Source of the DNA: Saccoglossus kowalevskii
Taxonomy: Eukaryota > Hemichordata > Enteropneusta > Harrimaniidae
DNA length: 64,000 nt
Direction: 5' to 3'
NCBI RefSeq assembly: GCF_000003605.2
Contig: NW_003109103.1
Span: 118,284-182,283, forward strand
Position 1 is the stretch's first letter. Each line of letters starts with the position of its first letter. Made by a program: the position numbers and the translations under genes. This document shows positions 14,901-27,571 of the stretch, one piece after another. The notes beneath the pieces were generated by a model, which searched no databases, was not told the origin of the DNA, and saw only the letters and a program-made list of their open reading frames with translations.

Positions 14901-16690
14901 CAGTACTCACACCAACAATCGTCGGGGAAAACAACAAATGCATAGCGCTGAGTACTGTGATGTTTAGATTCAGTGGATTAACAGTAACAACGATTGTATA
15001 TTTTGGCGTGTAATAATTACATATGTCAATATCACTGTGTACCTGGAAAGTGCCTGGTACAAATACGCCCTCCCTCCCGTAACACGGTAAATAATATACG
15101 TACGATTTTTCTGATTGGATATTGTGATATCCAGTTTATAACAATGTCGTACCTTTTCCACTTTGTACAACTCGTTTTCCTCGCAAACATTGCGCTGATA
15201 GTGATCGAGCCAACAGCCAATCAAAAATGGTTTTACCGTGACCATTTTACGGGTAGCAACAGTATAGCCATAAACCAACAATTAAGATTTAGAATGATTC
15301 ACTTAATTATTGGTGTCCTGTTCAATGTGTTCACGAAGTTATGAACGATTGTTCTCATACTATGGCGTCACCGTTTCTTACGCATATAATTTGGTCAGTT
15401 GGACGCCTCTCTAAATGTTTCCTAAGCAAATATGTATAATCCATAGAGGGCAAGTGTGTCAACTGGGTGTTTCTACATTTCGAATTTGATCGAAAGTCCT
15501 CTCATCAGTATCATGTTTGCAATCAAAACTCTTTTATAATGGTGACTAATCGATTGAAGTGCCATATTGGGCGCATCAGTTATGGGGTTTTTTGCAAAAA
15601 GATTCATTTTACATTTTTTTTTTCACTTCGACATTTTCTATTCTTTTTTCACCGCTTCGCCATGTACATCCAAAAGGTAGCTTGTAGACATTAATCATTT
15701 ACTTGTCTAGGTGCTCCAATCAGCATCGCCGCGAGGGCATCCACAATCTTTATGATTTTGCCGCCGCTATGCGCATTGTTCCCTGTCAATAGCTTTATAA
15801 TGAGTGCTGAATGAGCACGCAGTTCAGCTTTTCAAGTCTCTATTTTTCTTCGGTGTCATTGTCGTGCTTTTCATATGTCCGTTTGATGTTCCCTTTCCGA
15901 CGGTCTTTTGTACTGTGCTGTGGTGACCTGCGCAAGTGAGACCTTGAGCCTAGCTGCCGCGATTTATCAAAATCTTTCAGAAGTTACGCCGGTCTTCACT
16001 AGTATATCCGAAACTTTATTTATAATCTCATCTGTGGCGTACGTAACCTTTGCTATATTATAGACTGTACTTTTTCTACGATGTCGTCGGTGCGGTACCC
16101 GGAAGTAGATCATTTATGACCAACTGTCCAAGCACAGATACGGAGTACATTTTTACGTATGAGGTTCACGCGCACGTTGGATACCAGAATCCTTGAAAGC
16201 GCAACTGGTGACGGGGATATTTATGGTATGTATTGAACCATCGATTTGTCCGCATGATTTATGTATATATAAATGAATGTACTACATTGTTGGTGCAATA
16301 CTCAACAAGTGGGATATATACCTAAATGCTGAAAAATAACATCAGTGACAACGTTCAGCAGGCATAGTCAATAACTTAAACGCCATAAAAAGCCCCTGGT
16401 TGTATGATCACATCGCGTCTTTACACATCGCAGTTGTGCTTTATGTAAAACAGTTCGAAGCATATCGTCGTGTTGGCACTTATACGTATAGGCACTACGG
16501 TGTCCGGCAATGACTCGCACTCTCTCTCGAACAGGTCCGCGTCTGAGCTCTAATTCGCGTGTTATCCGTATCGAATTTATATTTAATGTAATATGGCATG
16601 CTGAAATAATGTATTCGAAGGTCTGATCCATTACAGTTAAAATCGATTACCATTGACTGTGCGTACGATTTTGGATGGAGCCTCTAATAT

Positions 16691-16704
16691 ATTACCATGG
16701 CGAC
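16691..16704 (-). promoter_or_regulatory. Second, weaker X-box-like site
   Basis: The reverse complement GTCGCCATGGTAAT matches the RFX consensus at all but the last position. There is no gene context. Confidence 0.2.
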
Positions 16705-19700
16705 TCATGAGTATATGATTGATTGTGGAGTCCTTGGCATGGTTTTCACTTGTGATATGTAATGAGGCATGGAGTTTTGGGCGATAGATTGGTTCCCACG
16801 AGTGTGTGGCCCTACCGAGAGAAGGGTGGCACATTGACAGTCGCTGTTTCAAGTTGTCCATCGAGAAATAGCAAACACACCCGGGGTTCATATATACACT
16901 GATTGTCACGGCGAAGCTTTAAAATCCATCCAGGTTCAGTGTTGTCCTTATTTGTGTTGTTCTTAATTGTTAAGCATCCACTTCAGACCCTATTAGTTGT
17001 TTGGATAAAAAACGACTTATTCTGCACCAGCAGATTCTTTCTTTGGCGTTCTTATACGATGCGTTACTTATTCAATACACGCCCGTCCACGCAAAGAAAA
17101 AAAAAGTCACTCGCTAAGCGTTCACAATTCATACACATATTTGTAATAAGGACAACATTCGTTAAGGAATAGTACATTTTCCGTTATTAACATGACTTAT
17201 TGCTTATAATAGTCTTTATGCGGTTGCTAGAATCATAACCTGTCTTGAAAACTCTTATGATAGCAACATAGAATTGTATCTAGAAGTCGCCTTTATGCAC
17301 TGGTTGATGTACCATCCCCAAAGCCCCGTTCATCGAACCCCCAAATCCCCGCACCTATTTAATGCCTTCACGGGCGATTACACCACTTGGTTATCAGCGT
17401 CGAATCACTCGCCATTCATTAGCACAATCCCCCCCAATAATCATTGCAAAATACCTGATCAGGGTATTTTCTTCTTCAGTGGTTGTTTTAAGGATAGCTA
17501 ATTGAATTATTTGTATCCACCTTTCAGAGATGGGATCTTAAGTTTAATGTTTGTGACCGTCTTTGTTCCAAGCTATGACACAAACCGTGAGTAGTTAATT
17601 GGGTTCCTTTTTTTGACAATTTCCATTGTGGATGTTTCTGTGTTGATTTCTTGTGGTAGACCTGTCGATTATCTTCAATTCAATTGACATCTATAAAAAC
17701 GCTATCGAGGGTTGCGTTTTTCGTCGTTTTGAGATTGCATTGTTCAATGTATCGATCTCTTCTTGGATACGTGTATGTCCAGTACACGTGTTCGCTGAAA
17801 CAACTGAGTTGTGTCCGCGATATATACTGGCAACGATAGACCGTATCCCAAGTGAAAGCCGATATATCATCACAGTTGTCGAACAAGACTATACTTATTT
17901 AAGAGCTCGCAGGCTTTCTCAGGTGTGTCGGAGCAGCCTTTAGGCGTAGGGTTTGACATGGTTCCGATCATTCATGTGGTTTGTTTTTTTGAAACAAGAT
18001 ATCTGTTTACTCGTGTAACTCCTTTCTGCCTGACCAGTACTGAGTGTAGGGATCAGTATGTTACAATGTTGTCACGTGTAGTCGTCGCGGATTGGTTCGT
18101 TTTACGGTGCCCCTCCCAGGGCCACGAAAGGCGCACTGTGTGATTCGCAGTCCAAGTGCGGGCCATTCTTCTGGTTTGATATACCGTGATGCCGATTCAA
18201 TTCTACCGAGAGAGGCTTTTGTCTTCATCGACATTGAAGTATCTTGTTTTGTCTGTATTGACTGTGATGAAAGCTCGTCACAACGGGAAAAGTTCAGAGT
18301 ATAAACCGCCCAATTCTTAAGAGTGTCAATTAAAACCAACAATGTGTAACTTTAGTGTGTTCCCAATCGCACATGAAACCTTTGTTTTAAAACTCTATCA
18401 TACGTTTAATTAGATATCGTCTCTGATGTCACTTCCTGTTTATTTACTTCTGTTATCAGCAATTATGTAGCTACTATATACAGCATAGAACAAAATATTT
18501 TCCCATGCATTGACCGTAAAATAAACGTACTTCCCGGTGGCGTTTTTAAGTGGTGGAATATCCAGAACGTGACTTGTTCAAGTTCGTTGATAAACGGAAA
18601 CACGGTGTTAATAATTTCTGATACTGAAGCAATTACTCTTTGGATGTTTTACGGACAGTCATCGTTTTTTGATAAGATACTAATAATGAAGTAGACCTCC
18701 GCATCATAGACGATGATAGTAGTTCATTGCCATGGAGATAACGCTAACTATAGTGGAGACTGTTTTTCAGCGCCACTCGGTGCTTTGCTTCATTAACTGT
18801 GTCCTTGCAACCTGACTATCCTTACGGGCAACATACACGCATTTCTACGTCAAATTACGTTGGGTTGGTATATTTATTGGTTTCTCTTGTCTCGCGAACT
18901 TTCTTTTGTGAATTCGCTGTCATTTACTCCCCGTGTGACACACCAGTTGTAACAGTCAATGCCATCCAGTTGGATTGTGTACAAACACGTTATCAAAGCG
19001 AAGTGGAATGCTGCTTGATGCCGACGTCCACGTCTGTGTTGTATCACTTGTCCCGCCGTGGTGAACCAAGGATAAAGCAGCCCTGTAAGAATAGCATAGC
19101 ACTATAGTAGCCATACGCAGGTGAGACCATGAGTGTACTGTGTTGTGATTTATTGCACGCGGGTTTAGATGTGAACGTATCGGTAATGTGTGCCCAAGGC
19201 CAGGATAAAGTTAGAAGAAGTCAACTTCTGAATAGTCTAATTTAATACTATTGGTGATCGGTGGGCCGTTCCAATTTGTACAATTCACCACCGTGGGAAA
19301 TCAACACTCTTATTAGTTTGTCTGCCGGGTATCATCAACGTGAACTTGGATATTGAAATCCCAAAAATGTTAATTTCCCATGAGTGTTTTTCGAATGTAA
19401 AATAATATATATCAGGAAAGGACTTGTATATTATCCATACATGTTCGGGTCTTGGTTCATGTTCTGGTCACATTCTCCTGTGACGATTTAGGGCATGTCA
19501 TTTTAAGAGGGGAAATAACAAGTACACGCTATTTGATACCACATAATCTTTGCATACACGGGCAGATTTACGAGTTGTCATCTTTCCGGTAGTCTTGTAA
19601 ATCAACCTAATAAACGTACACCAACAAGTGCAAGTTAGTGCCCTTTTTTCTCTAAATCACTCACTTTGGTCTTGACTGGTTCAAAACTGTCACGGTGTTT

Positions 19701-22700
19701 ATCACGTGGTTGTCGAGAGGTGGAAGTGAAAGATCTCTCAGTTGAATTGGGATTACCTTAAAATTGCACTTGCCGTAAAAGTGTTCGTGTTCGTTTGCTG
19801 GTTTTAAAAAGACCAATTGTGGGTATCCATAGTATCGCTCGCTTGTACTGTACCCCCTGTGGATAGACTTATTTCATTCACTTATACAGGCACAGGTGCA
19901 GCTGTACAGTGACCTCATCTGAACCCCGCCCCACGAACGTTTCTTTAAGAGTTCAAACAAACAAACAATATATAATACATTTTTCACTCGCTGCAACTAT
20001 GAAGTTCCTCTGTTATTGGTTGAAGAACCCTGTGTTAATTTTTGTTTTGCTTTCTTCTAGATTTGTTCCCTCACTTTGGTTAGTGTAAAACTTAGTTTCA
20101 CGCATGCGCGATCTGTTTCACGCTCAGTCGAAACATTTTGCATAGGCGGACGCAAAGTAGTATTTCATGCCATATCATAAAATGATATATCGAGACCGCG
20201 GGTATTTTCATATTTCATATTATTTTTCAGTTTAAGTAGTTGTCGGCTGGGTGATACGAGGGTATCAGCTTTCGCCAACCATCAAGATAAAACTCGTAGA
20301 GACATCATTCTGGTGCCTTGATACGGCGGATATTCGATAGTTGTGAGTCGGTAAAACGGCCCGGATCGTCAATACCCACAACGACCCGTCTAGTTAGTGG
20401 ATGGTGAATGTAAGGTGTGGTAGGGTAGGTTCACTTGGCAATGACCTATTGGATTCCGCCGTGAATTCGCGATTTCGCGTCACACTGTTTATCATAGATG
20501 CATTCCTATCATTGTAACGTCTCTTTGCACCAACTTGTCATCGACTTAGAACAACTGGTCCAAACTCTATATGTGTGTCGTGACATTACTTGTAACAACA
20601 TACGAGCCTTACCCCCACGGCCTCACCCGAGCCACGCATAGCTAAACTTGAGGGGTGTACAGCGCCCTCGTTTTTAATTGCATTGCGTAAGCCATATGTG
20701 CGTGCACCAATAGTGAAATCGCGTTATGATGATTTTGTTAGAATGTCAACCCGGCGCTTCGGAATTAAAAAGACTGGGATGAAGCACAGTTCCTCGACAT
20801 TGGACTGTAGATATAGAGAGGAACTTGGAGACGTCTGCACGGCACATGTTGGTTATTTACACGTATGCTGTCCAAAGACATACGTTCATATCAGTGGCTT
20901 TTATCTTTACGACGTGTTTCGGAATAGGATAATACCTAGTGTTTACTGTTATAACAGGGGTATTGTGCCAGCGATGCATTGTATTATAAACTACCACCGC
21001 GCCTCGGAACACTGCGAGCGACGCGAAATGCGTTGCAGAGGCTAGAAGCGACGACTGGCGTCCGTTAGGCAGTTTCATTCTATTATCAACGCTTGATTAC
21101 ATCTCAAGTGCCGAAATGATGTGACTGCTCACAACGGTTGTTCACTGAGTACTGAGTACTGATTACCAGGAGTGCTTGTTACGTTATATACGTATCGGGA
21201 CCTCGCCCTTGCGTCAACAATACGTGTTCGTGCGCACAAGGACCCGTCAGTTGAACTGTAATGACGATTTAACTTTCGGGGGTGTCATGATGATTTTGCT
21301 GAATCTGTTGCTTTCCTGTGTTACAGTTGTGTTTATGTAAGGTCTCACCGGTGTACCGTATCAACAGAGCACATTAATTCAGGTATGCACGTTTGTCTAA
21401 TATGCGCCATCTCGTTTATCTACCGTTGTTGTTGTTTTTTATTATTTATTTCGCCGGTAACTCTCGCATGAGTTACGCTGACCATAAATTTGAAACAAAA
21501 CTTCGGTATCCGTGTGCGGCCGACATATCACCTCGTTAGCCTTTGACCTCAGTAATTGGTGCATGCTTGAATCAGCATGACCGACGCGTGCGTGTTGCGA
21601 GCAATATGCGGCCAGTCTAAACAACGGGTGCATTATGGATTCCATGTCAATTTTTCACGCTGTGAATGTTTATATAGCTGACGGGTACCGTAACTCATAT
21701 ATTTTAACAAGTCAGTGTGGTCTCTGTTATATAGCAACTATATGATACCAGCGAATATTACAAATTGAAATTTTATTCAGTAACTCCCTGTCTCCGCCTG
21801 TCTGCATCGATGCTGTTTTTTGCGATTGTTGTTACGTATTCATCATAATACGTGAATGCATTACCGTGCACCCATGAATGGGAGTCCACTGGCGAGGAAA
21901 TAATCACCCGCTTTTCAAACACGAACTGTTGTATTTATTATATGTTCTGTCTCAGTTGAAAGCGGTTGTTCCATTTCAACACCTGCCAGTCTGTAGTTTC
22001 AAATTATCTGTGTTTTGTTATCATCCACGATCAGGGTACTGATGCAATTTATATATGGTATGTGTATAAAAGCGTTGACGTTCGTTATCGGCGCGGTGCC
22101 ACGGCGACGGCTGGGCAGCATTGGAAGAGCATTGTTTAGCCTATATATAGCGTGCAAATAAGACAAGCTGCAGTACACTCGACATTTCATGTTTCACTAC
22201 ACATGACATAGATTTTCATCACATGCACACTGGCCGCCGCTCGTCTATTTATTAAATTTGTCTCATTTATCCTCGTATTAGAATGGAAATTTACAACGAT
22301 CTACATAGCGGATTACGTGTTCATTTCAAAGCGCGGGGTATTAATGACGTCACGCTTTGAAGTTGTTTGTTTGTTCATCCCGCGCTCCGCTACTATTACA
22401 TCCAATTGGTGATAATCTCTTACTATAATCTCATCGATTTAAAGGCACATTTGACTAAGAAGCTTACCCTAGATGCCAATCATGCTGAACCAACAGGAAG
22501 GTTAAATAAAGGATTACTTTATTTTGTTTTTACCATGGACGTAAACTACTGAAATATCTCAACAAACGCTGGCAATGGATATGCATATATACTATGCCAT
22601 CCGTGCTTGGTTCAACGTTTTAATTTGAAAACATCTACCCATTACCCAGTTAGTTGGTTTGATTTTACCTCCATGGCCATGATCACGTTGCCCATGTGCT

Positions 22701-25344
22701 TTTTGGCATTTTTGCCTGCTCCTTCCACTCCGCGGCCGTTTGAAAAGTAAACAACAGTGCCGCTTTGCATTTTCTTCAGATAAAGTTCCGACAGATTGGT
22801 ATTCAAATGAAGTATCTCCTCTCGCTACAGTGCCCCTGAACAAGAAATTCTCTCATCGAGAAATCCCATAGAAGCGAATCGTACGTGCGCGAGCGTTTGC
22901 GAGACACTCGAACACGCACTGAACTTGTGCTGTAAATTGGGTTCCAGATGGTACTTCTTTTTCTTTTCTTTTTTTTTTTTTTCGTTAAACGAATGGGGAA
23001 AATGTTCTTCACAATGTGGTTAAACGCCCCAATTTTCGTTAACATTTGATATTGGTATGTACTCTGTTTTCAATTTGTGCATTAATCGGGAGCATTTTTT
23101 GAGCTCAGCAACGGATTCAACAGATCAAAGGTCACGCAATCAGTGTATTACACATTCTACGTTTTTGAAGTAGTTCCCATCGTCTCGACTTGATTCGAAA
23201 TCAATCTTGTTTCGATGAAAGTCACAAATGCGTTTTTTTCCGAGTGTATTTAGCGTTATTGTTGTATAGATTCACCTTGAAGTTCGAAATCACGGATAAA
23301 TACAATATGCCCGCTCAATTCCTAAGGAATGACGCGGCTAACTAGACAAACTAGAAACACTATAAAAACACTACAGATTCTTGGTGTTTTGTCAGTAACA
23401 AAAACAAAATTAAAAAAATGGTGGTACTCGAAATTGTTTCCAAGGAAACAACGACTTTGTGGCTTTTCCGTATAGCGTTTGCAACCATTTGAAATCACAA
23501 TGAATAATTGCGTTTCAGAAAATTCCTGTCTGAAAAGTGTGTTAGTCGCGACCATTCTTTAAACTGCCGAACATTTACCCGTTCACCAGACCGTGACGTT
23601 AACAAATAAGATTATTGTTAATACGGACGTAATTTGTGGAGCGACGAAGTCTCTGTATTATTCTTCGCTTCGCGTGTTTCTTTTAGTCTAAAACGTCCAC
23701 AATGAAACGTATTGGCTATGATATGGGTGTGTGTAATACTTATGTTTATAGCATAAATAAAAGAGCGCTGGGTTCCAGCACTAATGTCCGATAAACACGA
23801 CGGAAATGATGGACAAAGTATGCCCTCTACATATGTTCTCTTCAGTGAAGTCTGACCCCCTCCCCCCATACCCAGTTGTAAACCTGACTTGGTATCATCC
23901 TTGAGACGCCGACAAAGGGAAAATTAAAGTTAATTGGGGAGAGATCCTACAGAGTCTGGTTGCGTTTCGTAGTTCAGAAATGTCCCTCGCCACAGTCATG
24001 AATATTCTACACTGTTTATGTAAAGGGAATCAAATGACTATATCCTCGGTGAGTGCCGTATAAATGGGACCGGCGAAATTGCATAAAGTATGTAAATTGT
24101 GTTAATCGGTAAAAAGCATTTCACTGATTGTCAGGAATTGATGGCTCACTTGGAATACCTCACCTAAACCATAGAGCGCTATTGAAGATATAATATTCTT
24201 ACTTTGCACGAACTTTTGAAAATTAGGTGAAATGATGTACATGTACCTTGGGCGGCGTTTCAATCTTTACACAAGGATCTCAGAGGGTATATAACGTTAT
24301 CGTAGCAGATTTTGTTTTTGTAGTGCGTCCTCTATACATTGTTTACTATTTACAATTCCAATATATAACACCTTTGTGGCGGCAGAATGCCTGACGCACC
24401 CCAACTTGAGTGTTGCCTGGCCCTATCTAGTGTACCACGACGGCTAATTACAAACTGAGTGATATAGACTTTCAACCCCGCATGGAGACCAGTGAAGCGG
24501 GCAGGCAACCTACAACACAAACCTCCAAAAAAAGTATGGCTTGCGAATTCATCATTCCGCGAAACGTTCTCTAAACGTAAAATATTGTTTTTCTCATTTG
24601 TAATAATAGTTTATACTACACTTCGCTAATAGGGCCACTCTATGGCTGCGATCTCAGCAACCCATATATAACATATATTACCTACCCGACACTGTAAATA
24701 CGTTTAAATGAAGATTTGACGAGACCATGAGAATTAACAATATACTCAGTCGCATCAAACCATTTATTTGATTAATAAATAAATATAACGAGCCTCCATT
24801 TATTTTTTAGAGGCGAAGGCAAGCGGGTTTTCCACAGGGCTTCCTTCCGCCCAATGTATATTGCTGGTAACGAGGTTACTAGAGGCGAGACGCCGTACTG
24901 GCATGTGTAGTATTCTTTTTCTTTCACGCAGAGGGTGTGTATGTATTATTGGAACAGCCCATTCAAATATTTGGAGTGATTAATTGAATATACCATATAC
25001 GCATATGTTTAAGTTCAACGTATAGATCACAATGTATATATGCACATTCGCACAGTGACGGGGTCTGATGGTACAGCGGCCGTGAATAGATGAACTTGAC
25101 CGATTCATTGAATACCGGTTCCGTATTGTAGTGGTTCCACTACACCAGGGATAGCTCCGATAACCATGGTGTAATAAACGCGCTGTTGTGTACCACAGCC
25201 CCATGACCAGTATAGCCGAACCTCAATCCACTGTACGCTAGTAAGCCCCGTTTAAAAGTGTACGTAAACATTTTGTTTTGGATTGTGTAAAAGTATCATG
25301 TATATATTTATAAGAACTATTTTTACTTTTGTTTTTTGTCGCAG

Positions 25345-25434
25345 GAATCTGCAGATTACACCCAAACCATAAGTATGAATTCAGTGGCCAAAGATAGTAG
25401 AGGTGGATTTATGAACGAGGCTAGGAGAAACATG
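25345..25434 (+). CDS. KIF26: KIF26 first coding exon, upstream isoform (short 5'UTR plus 20 codons)
   Basis: The ATG at 25375 has A at -3 and opens MNSVAKDSRGGFMNEARRNM, ending exactly at a consensus donor (ATG then GTAAGC, phase 0). I recall that vertebrate KIF26B also begins MNSVA followed by a basic, glycine-bearing stretch, which fixes the start. A pyrimidine-rich tract ending TTTTTTGTCGCAG lies at 25330-25344. This exon therefore probably begins at 25345 with 30 bases of 5'UTR and is preceded by a noncoding exon that I could not locate. The frame stays open upstream through this UTR, so a longer N-terminus cannot be ruled out. The exon lies in CpG-normal DNA, unlike the exons from 43.8 kb onward. 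Confidence 0.75.
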
Positions 25435-25639
25435 GTAAGCTTATATTTTTTCTTAAAATGACCAAGACCACAGCACACAGCCATCCTTATTCCGCATTGA
25501 TATTCAAATTAATTCACAACTTTTAAATAATGGACTTGAACTACAAATATCACGCGTCTCCAGGACAACTTTAAGTCGTCGACCTTGGATCAGCTTATTT
25601 TCTTTATTCTTCTTGGTTTTAAGCAGGCAGTTGAACCAG

Positions 25640-25982
25640 CACAACTTACCCTGCTCTACCCACACGGATATATGAGGCGGCTTTTAGAAAAGCCCAGCAA
25701 CAAGGCGTCGTGTCGCACCTTCCTACACCGGTTGGAAATGTCATAGCGGAGAGAGAACGGGAACGAGCAAAGGCTGGTCGTCAGCAACACCTGGATGCTA
25801 GTGCAAATACTGTGTCATCGGCAACAATGCCAAGGTCTTCGTCACCGAGTACCGGCTGTGGACAAAACAGCAACGTAGCCGGGGTTTGGTGTGAACATTG
25901 CAATACCAGACTCATCGAAATGAAACGCCAAGCTCTACGATTGATGTCGCCGAAGATATTGAATGGGACGTTACCAGCAAAG
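25640..25982 (+). CDS. KIF26: KIF26 exon 2: basic N-terminal segment and first CxxC knuckle
   Basis: The open frame reads [20 protein letters not shown], then a charged ERERERAK run, a Ser/Thr/Asn-rich linker, and [19 protein letters not shown] near the end. The last block matches the WCxxC...ELKRQALRL block of KIF26B as I recall it, and the FRKA stretch resembles WYRKA of KIF26B. The 3' border is a consensus donor (CAAAG then GTAAGC at 25983), phase 0, followed in the protein by exon 3 (DNELSATLHEKL). The 5' border is uncertain. The best-looking acceptor (pyrimidine-rich, AAGCAG, ending 25626) leads into an in-frame TGA at 25632-25634. Usable alternatives are an AG ending at 25639 (would need a phase-2 donor) and one ending at 25676 (phase 0, with the pyrimidine-rich CTTACCCTGCTCTACCC upstream). 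An in-frame ATG at 25827 with A at -3 could start a shorter protein. The knuckle cysteines suggest Zn binding. Confidence 0.85.
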
Positions 25983-27525
25983 GTAAGCTATGCAACATAT
26001 GTTTGCCTAATATATATGCTTTAGTGTTTTATTTATGGCGTGGAGGTAATCTAATTGTTGAAAAGTGGCCAGCCGCATTGCCAATGTCAGCTACAATCGA
26101 AGCCATACAACTACTATACTGTTTATAATATGAGCAGATCGCAGTGACAGAACTGTCATAGCTATATATCGACCGCTAACGCCAACATCCATATGTGTGT
26201 AGATCCATGCTCTGACGTTGTGGCAAAGCATATCGCAATGTGTGTAAAATGCCTGCCAGCTTGGCAAACAAACTTCTTGCACGTTGAATGTCAATACAGG
26301 CGATTCCGGTCAAAAGCCGGCCACATGTGACATAATGTTAGTCTTACCATTTACATACAGTGTGCTAGTATTTACTTAATCTCAACTCGTACTAATACTT
26401 TGCCATTTCAAAGCCAAACAGAAACGTGTTAAATGTTTGGGTTCGACTGACTTATTTCTAAAAAAAAAAAGGTCTTAGCGGATGTATGTGGAGTCAAACA
26501 GGTCACATCGACGCTACTAGAAGATTGCTCAGCTATACATTGATCTAAGGTCTTACACCTCCCAAGGGCCATACTTCCAATTGACCTGCTTGTTTAACAC
26601 CAAGGTGTTGCATTCCACGGTAACTCGCTAAAAGTTTTGTTTTCTATCAATATTAATTTACTGGCAAGTTACAATGAATGTGATCTACAACGCCATAAAT
26701 AAATATTTTGATTCGAAGTTTTTTTTAAGATAGATGGCATACCAATTTCCAGCCATGCAGACCCCCCCTCCCTAGATATTTGCTGGAAGAAAGCGTCTTG
26801 ATAGTGGACCATTAGAGATAAAGGCTTCAAACAAGTCTTAGTGTGTTCTAATGATTCGCTATCTGTCCAATTTTGAACAGACGAACTCTTATTCAATGAG
26901 GGCATTTTACGGGATTAGCTAAAAGGCACTCAGGGAAAATCCTCCAAGTGCGATTCAGCACAAAATACATATCAAAGTCTTAGTTTTCACATGGAAGGTA
27001 TTAGTTGTCATAAACTATGACCATCGACCGTCCTTTGATCGTCCAGGAAACGAGGATCATAAATGCATTCATTGGATGGCTATTTTGTACTGCATGGGTT
27101 TCTGCATGAATGACCGTCATGTGGTTTTCCCGAAGATGGTATTTGAATACGTTTATCAATATTTATCTCATGATCGTAAGCTGGAGTTTATAAAACAACA
27201 AAAAACTCCGCTGGCGAACAGATGCATTCCACCGACTCCAGAATCTTTTGGAGGTTCGATGGAACTGTGCCATTATTGTGTGCTAGATTGGCGGGGGCGG
27301 GGGATGCTGGACAAATATTATGTAAAGGTTACGTGCCCCTACCATTATCAGGCAGCTTTTAAATCTGTAACTCAACCCACCTCATTAAATAGCTATATAG
27401 CCTAGATTATTCAATTTGTTTGATAATTGGCCTGGCGTCTCAGGTTTCCTTTTTTATTTAGTAACATTGAACAAAAGAATAGTTCATACTATCCCCTAGT
27501 GTTCAGACGTTCATTCGAAGGTAAA

Positions 27526-27570
<45 letters not shown>
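27526..27570. repeat. AAT trinucleotide microsatellite
   Basis: Fifteen perfect AAT units within the long KIF26 intron, upstream of the CpG step. Confidence 0.95.

Positions 27571-27571
<1 letters not shown>

Larger units (their letters stand above)
5530..25344. other. Long noncoding, CpG-normal region upstream of the first KIF26 exons
   Basis: I see no recognisable coding exon on either strand. It contains the X-box-like sites at 8.67 and 16.69 kb, short microsatellites, many T or A homopolymers, and a 23-base palindrome at 17448-17470. It probably holds the KIF26 upstream promoter and a noncoding first exon, since the exon at 25345 has a good acceptor, but I could not place them. Confidence 0.55.

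Noticed and set aside
14970-15344. Overlapping frames of about 100 codons on both strands.
   Set aside because: Overlap on both strands without homology indicates a chance stop-poor stretch.
27076-27405. 109-codon frame with several Cys residues in the long intron.
   Set aside because: There is no family resemblance, no convincing acceptor or donor, and the length is expected by chance in this sequence.
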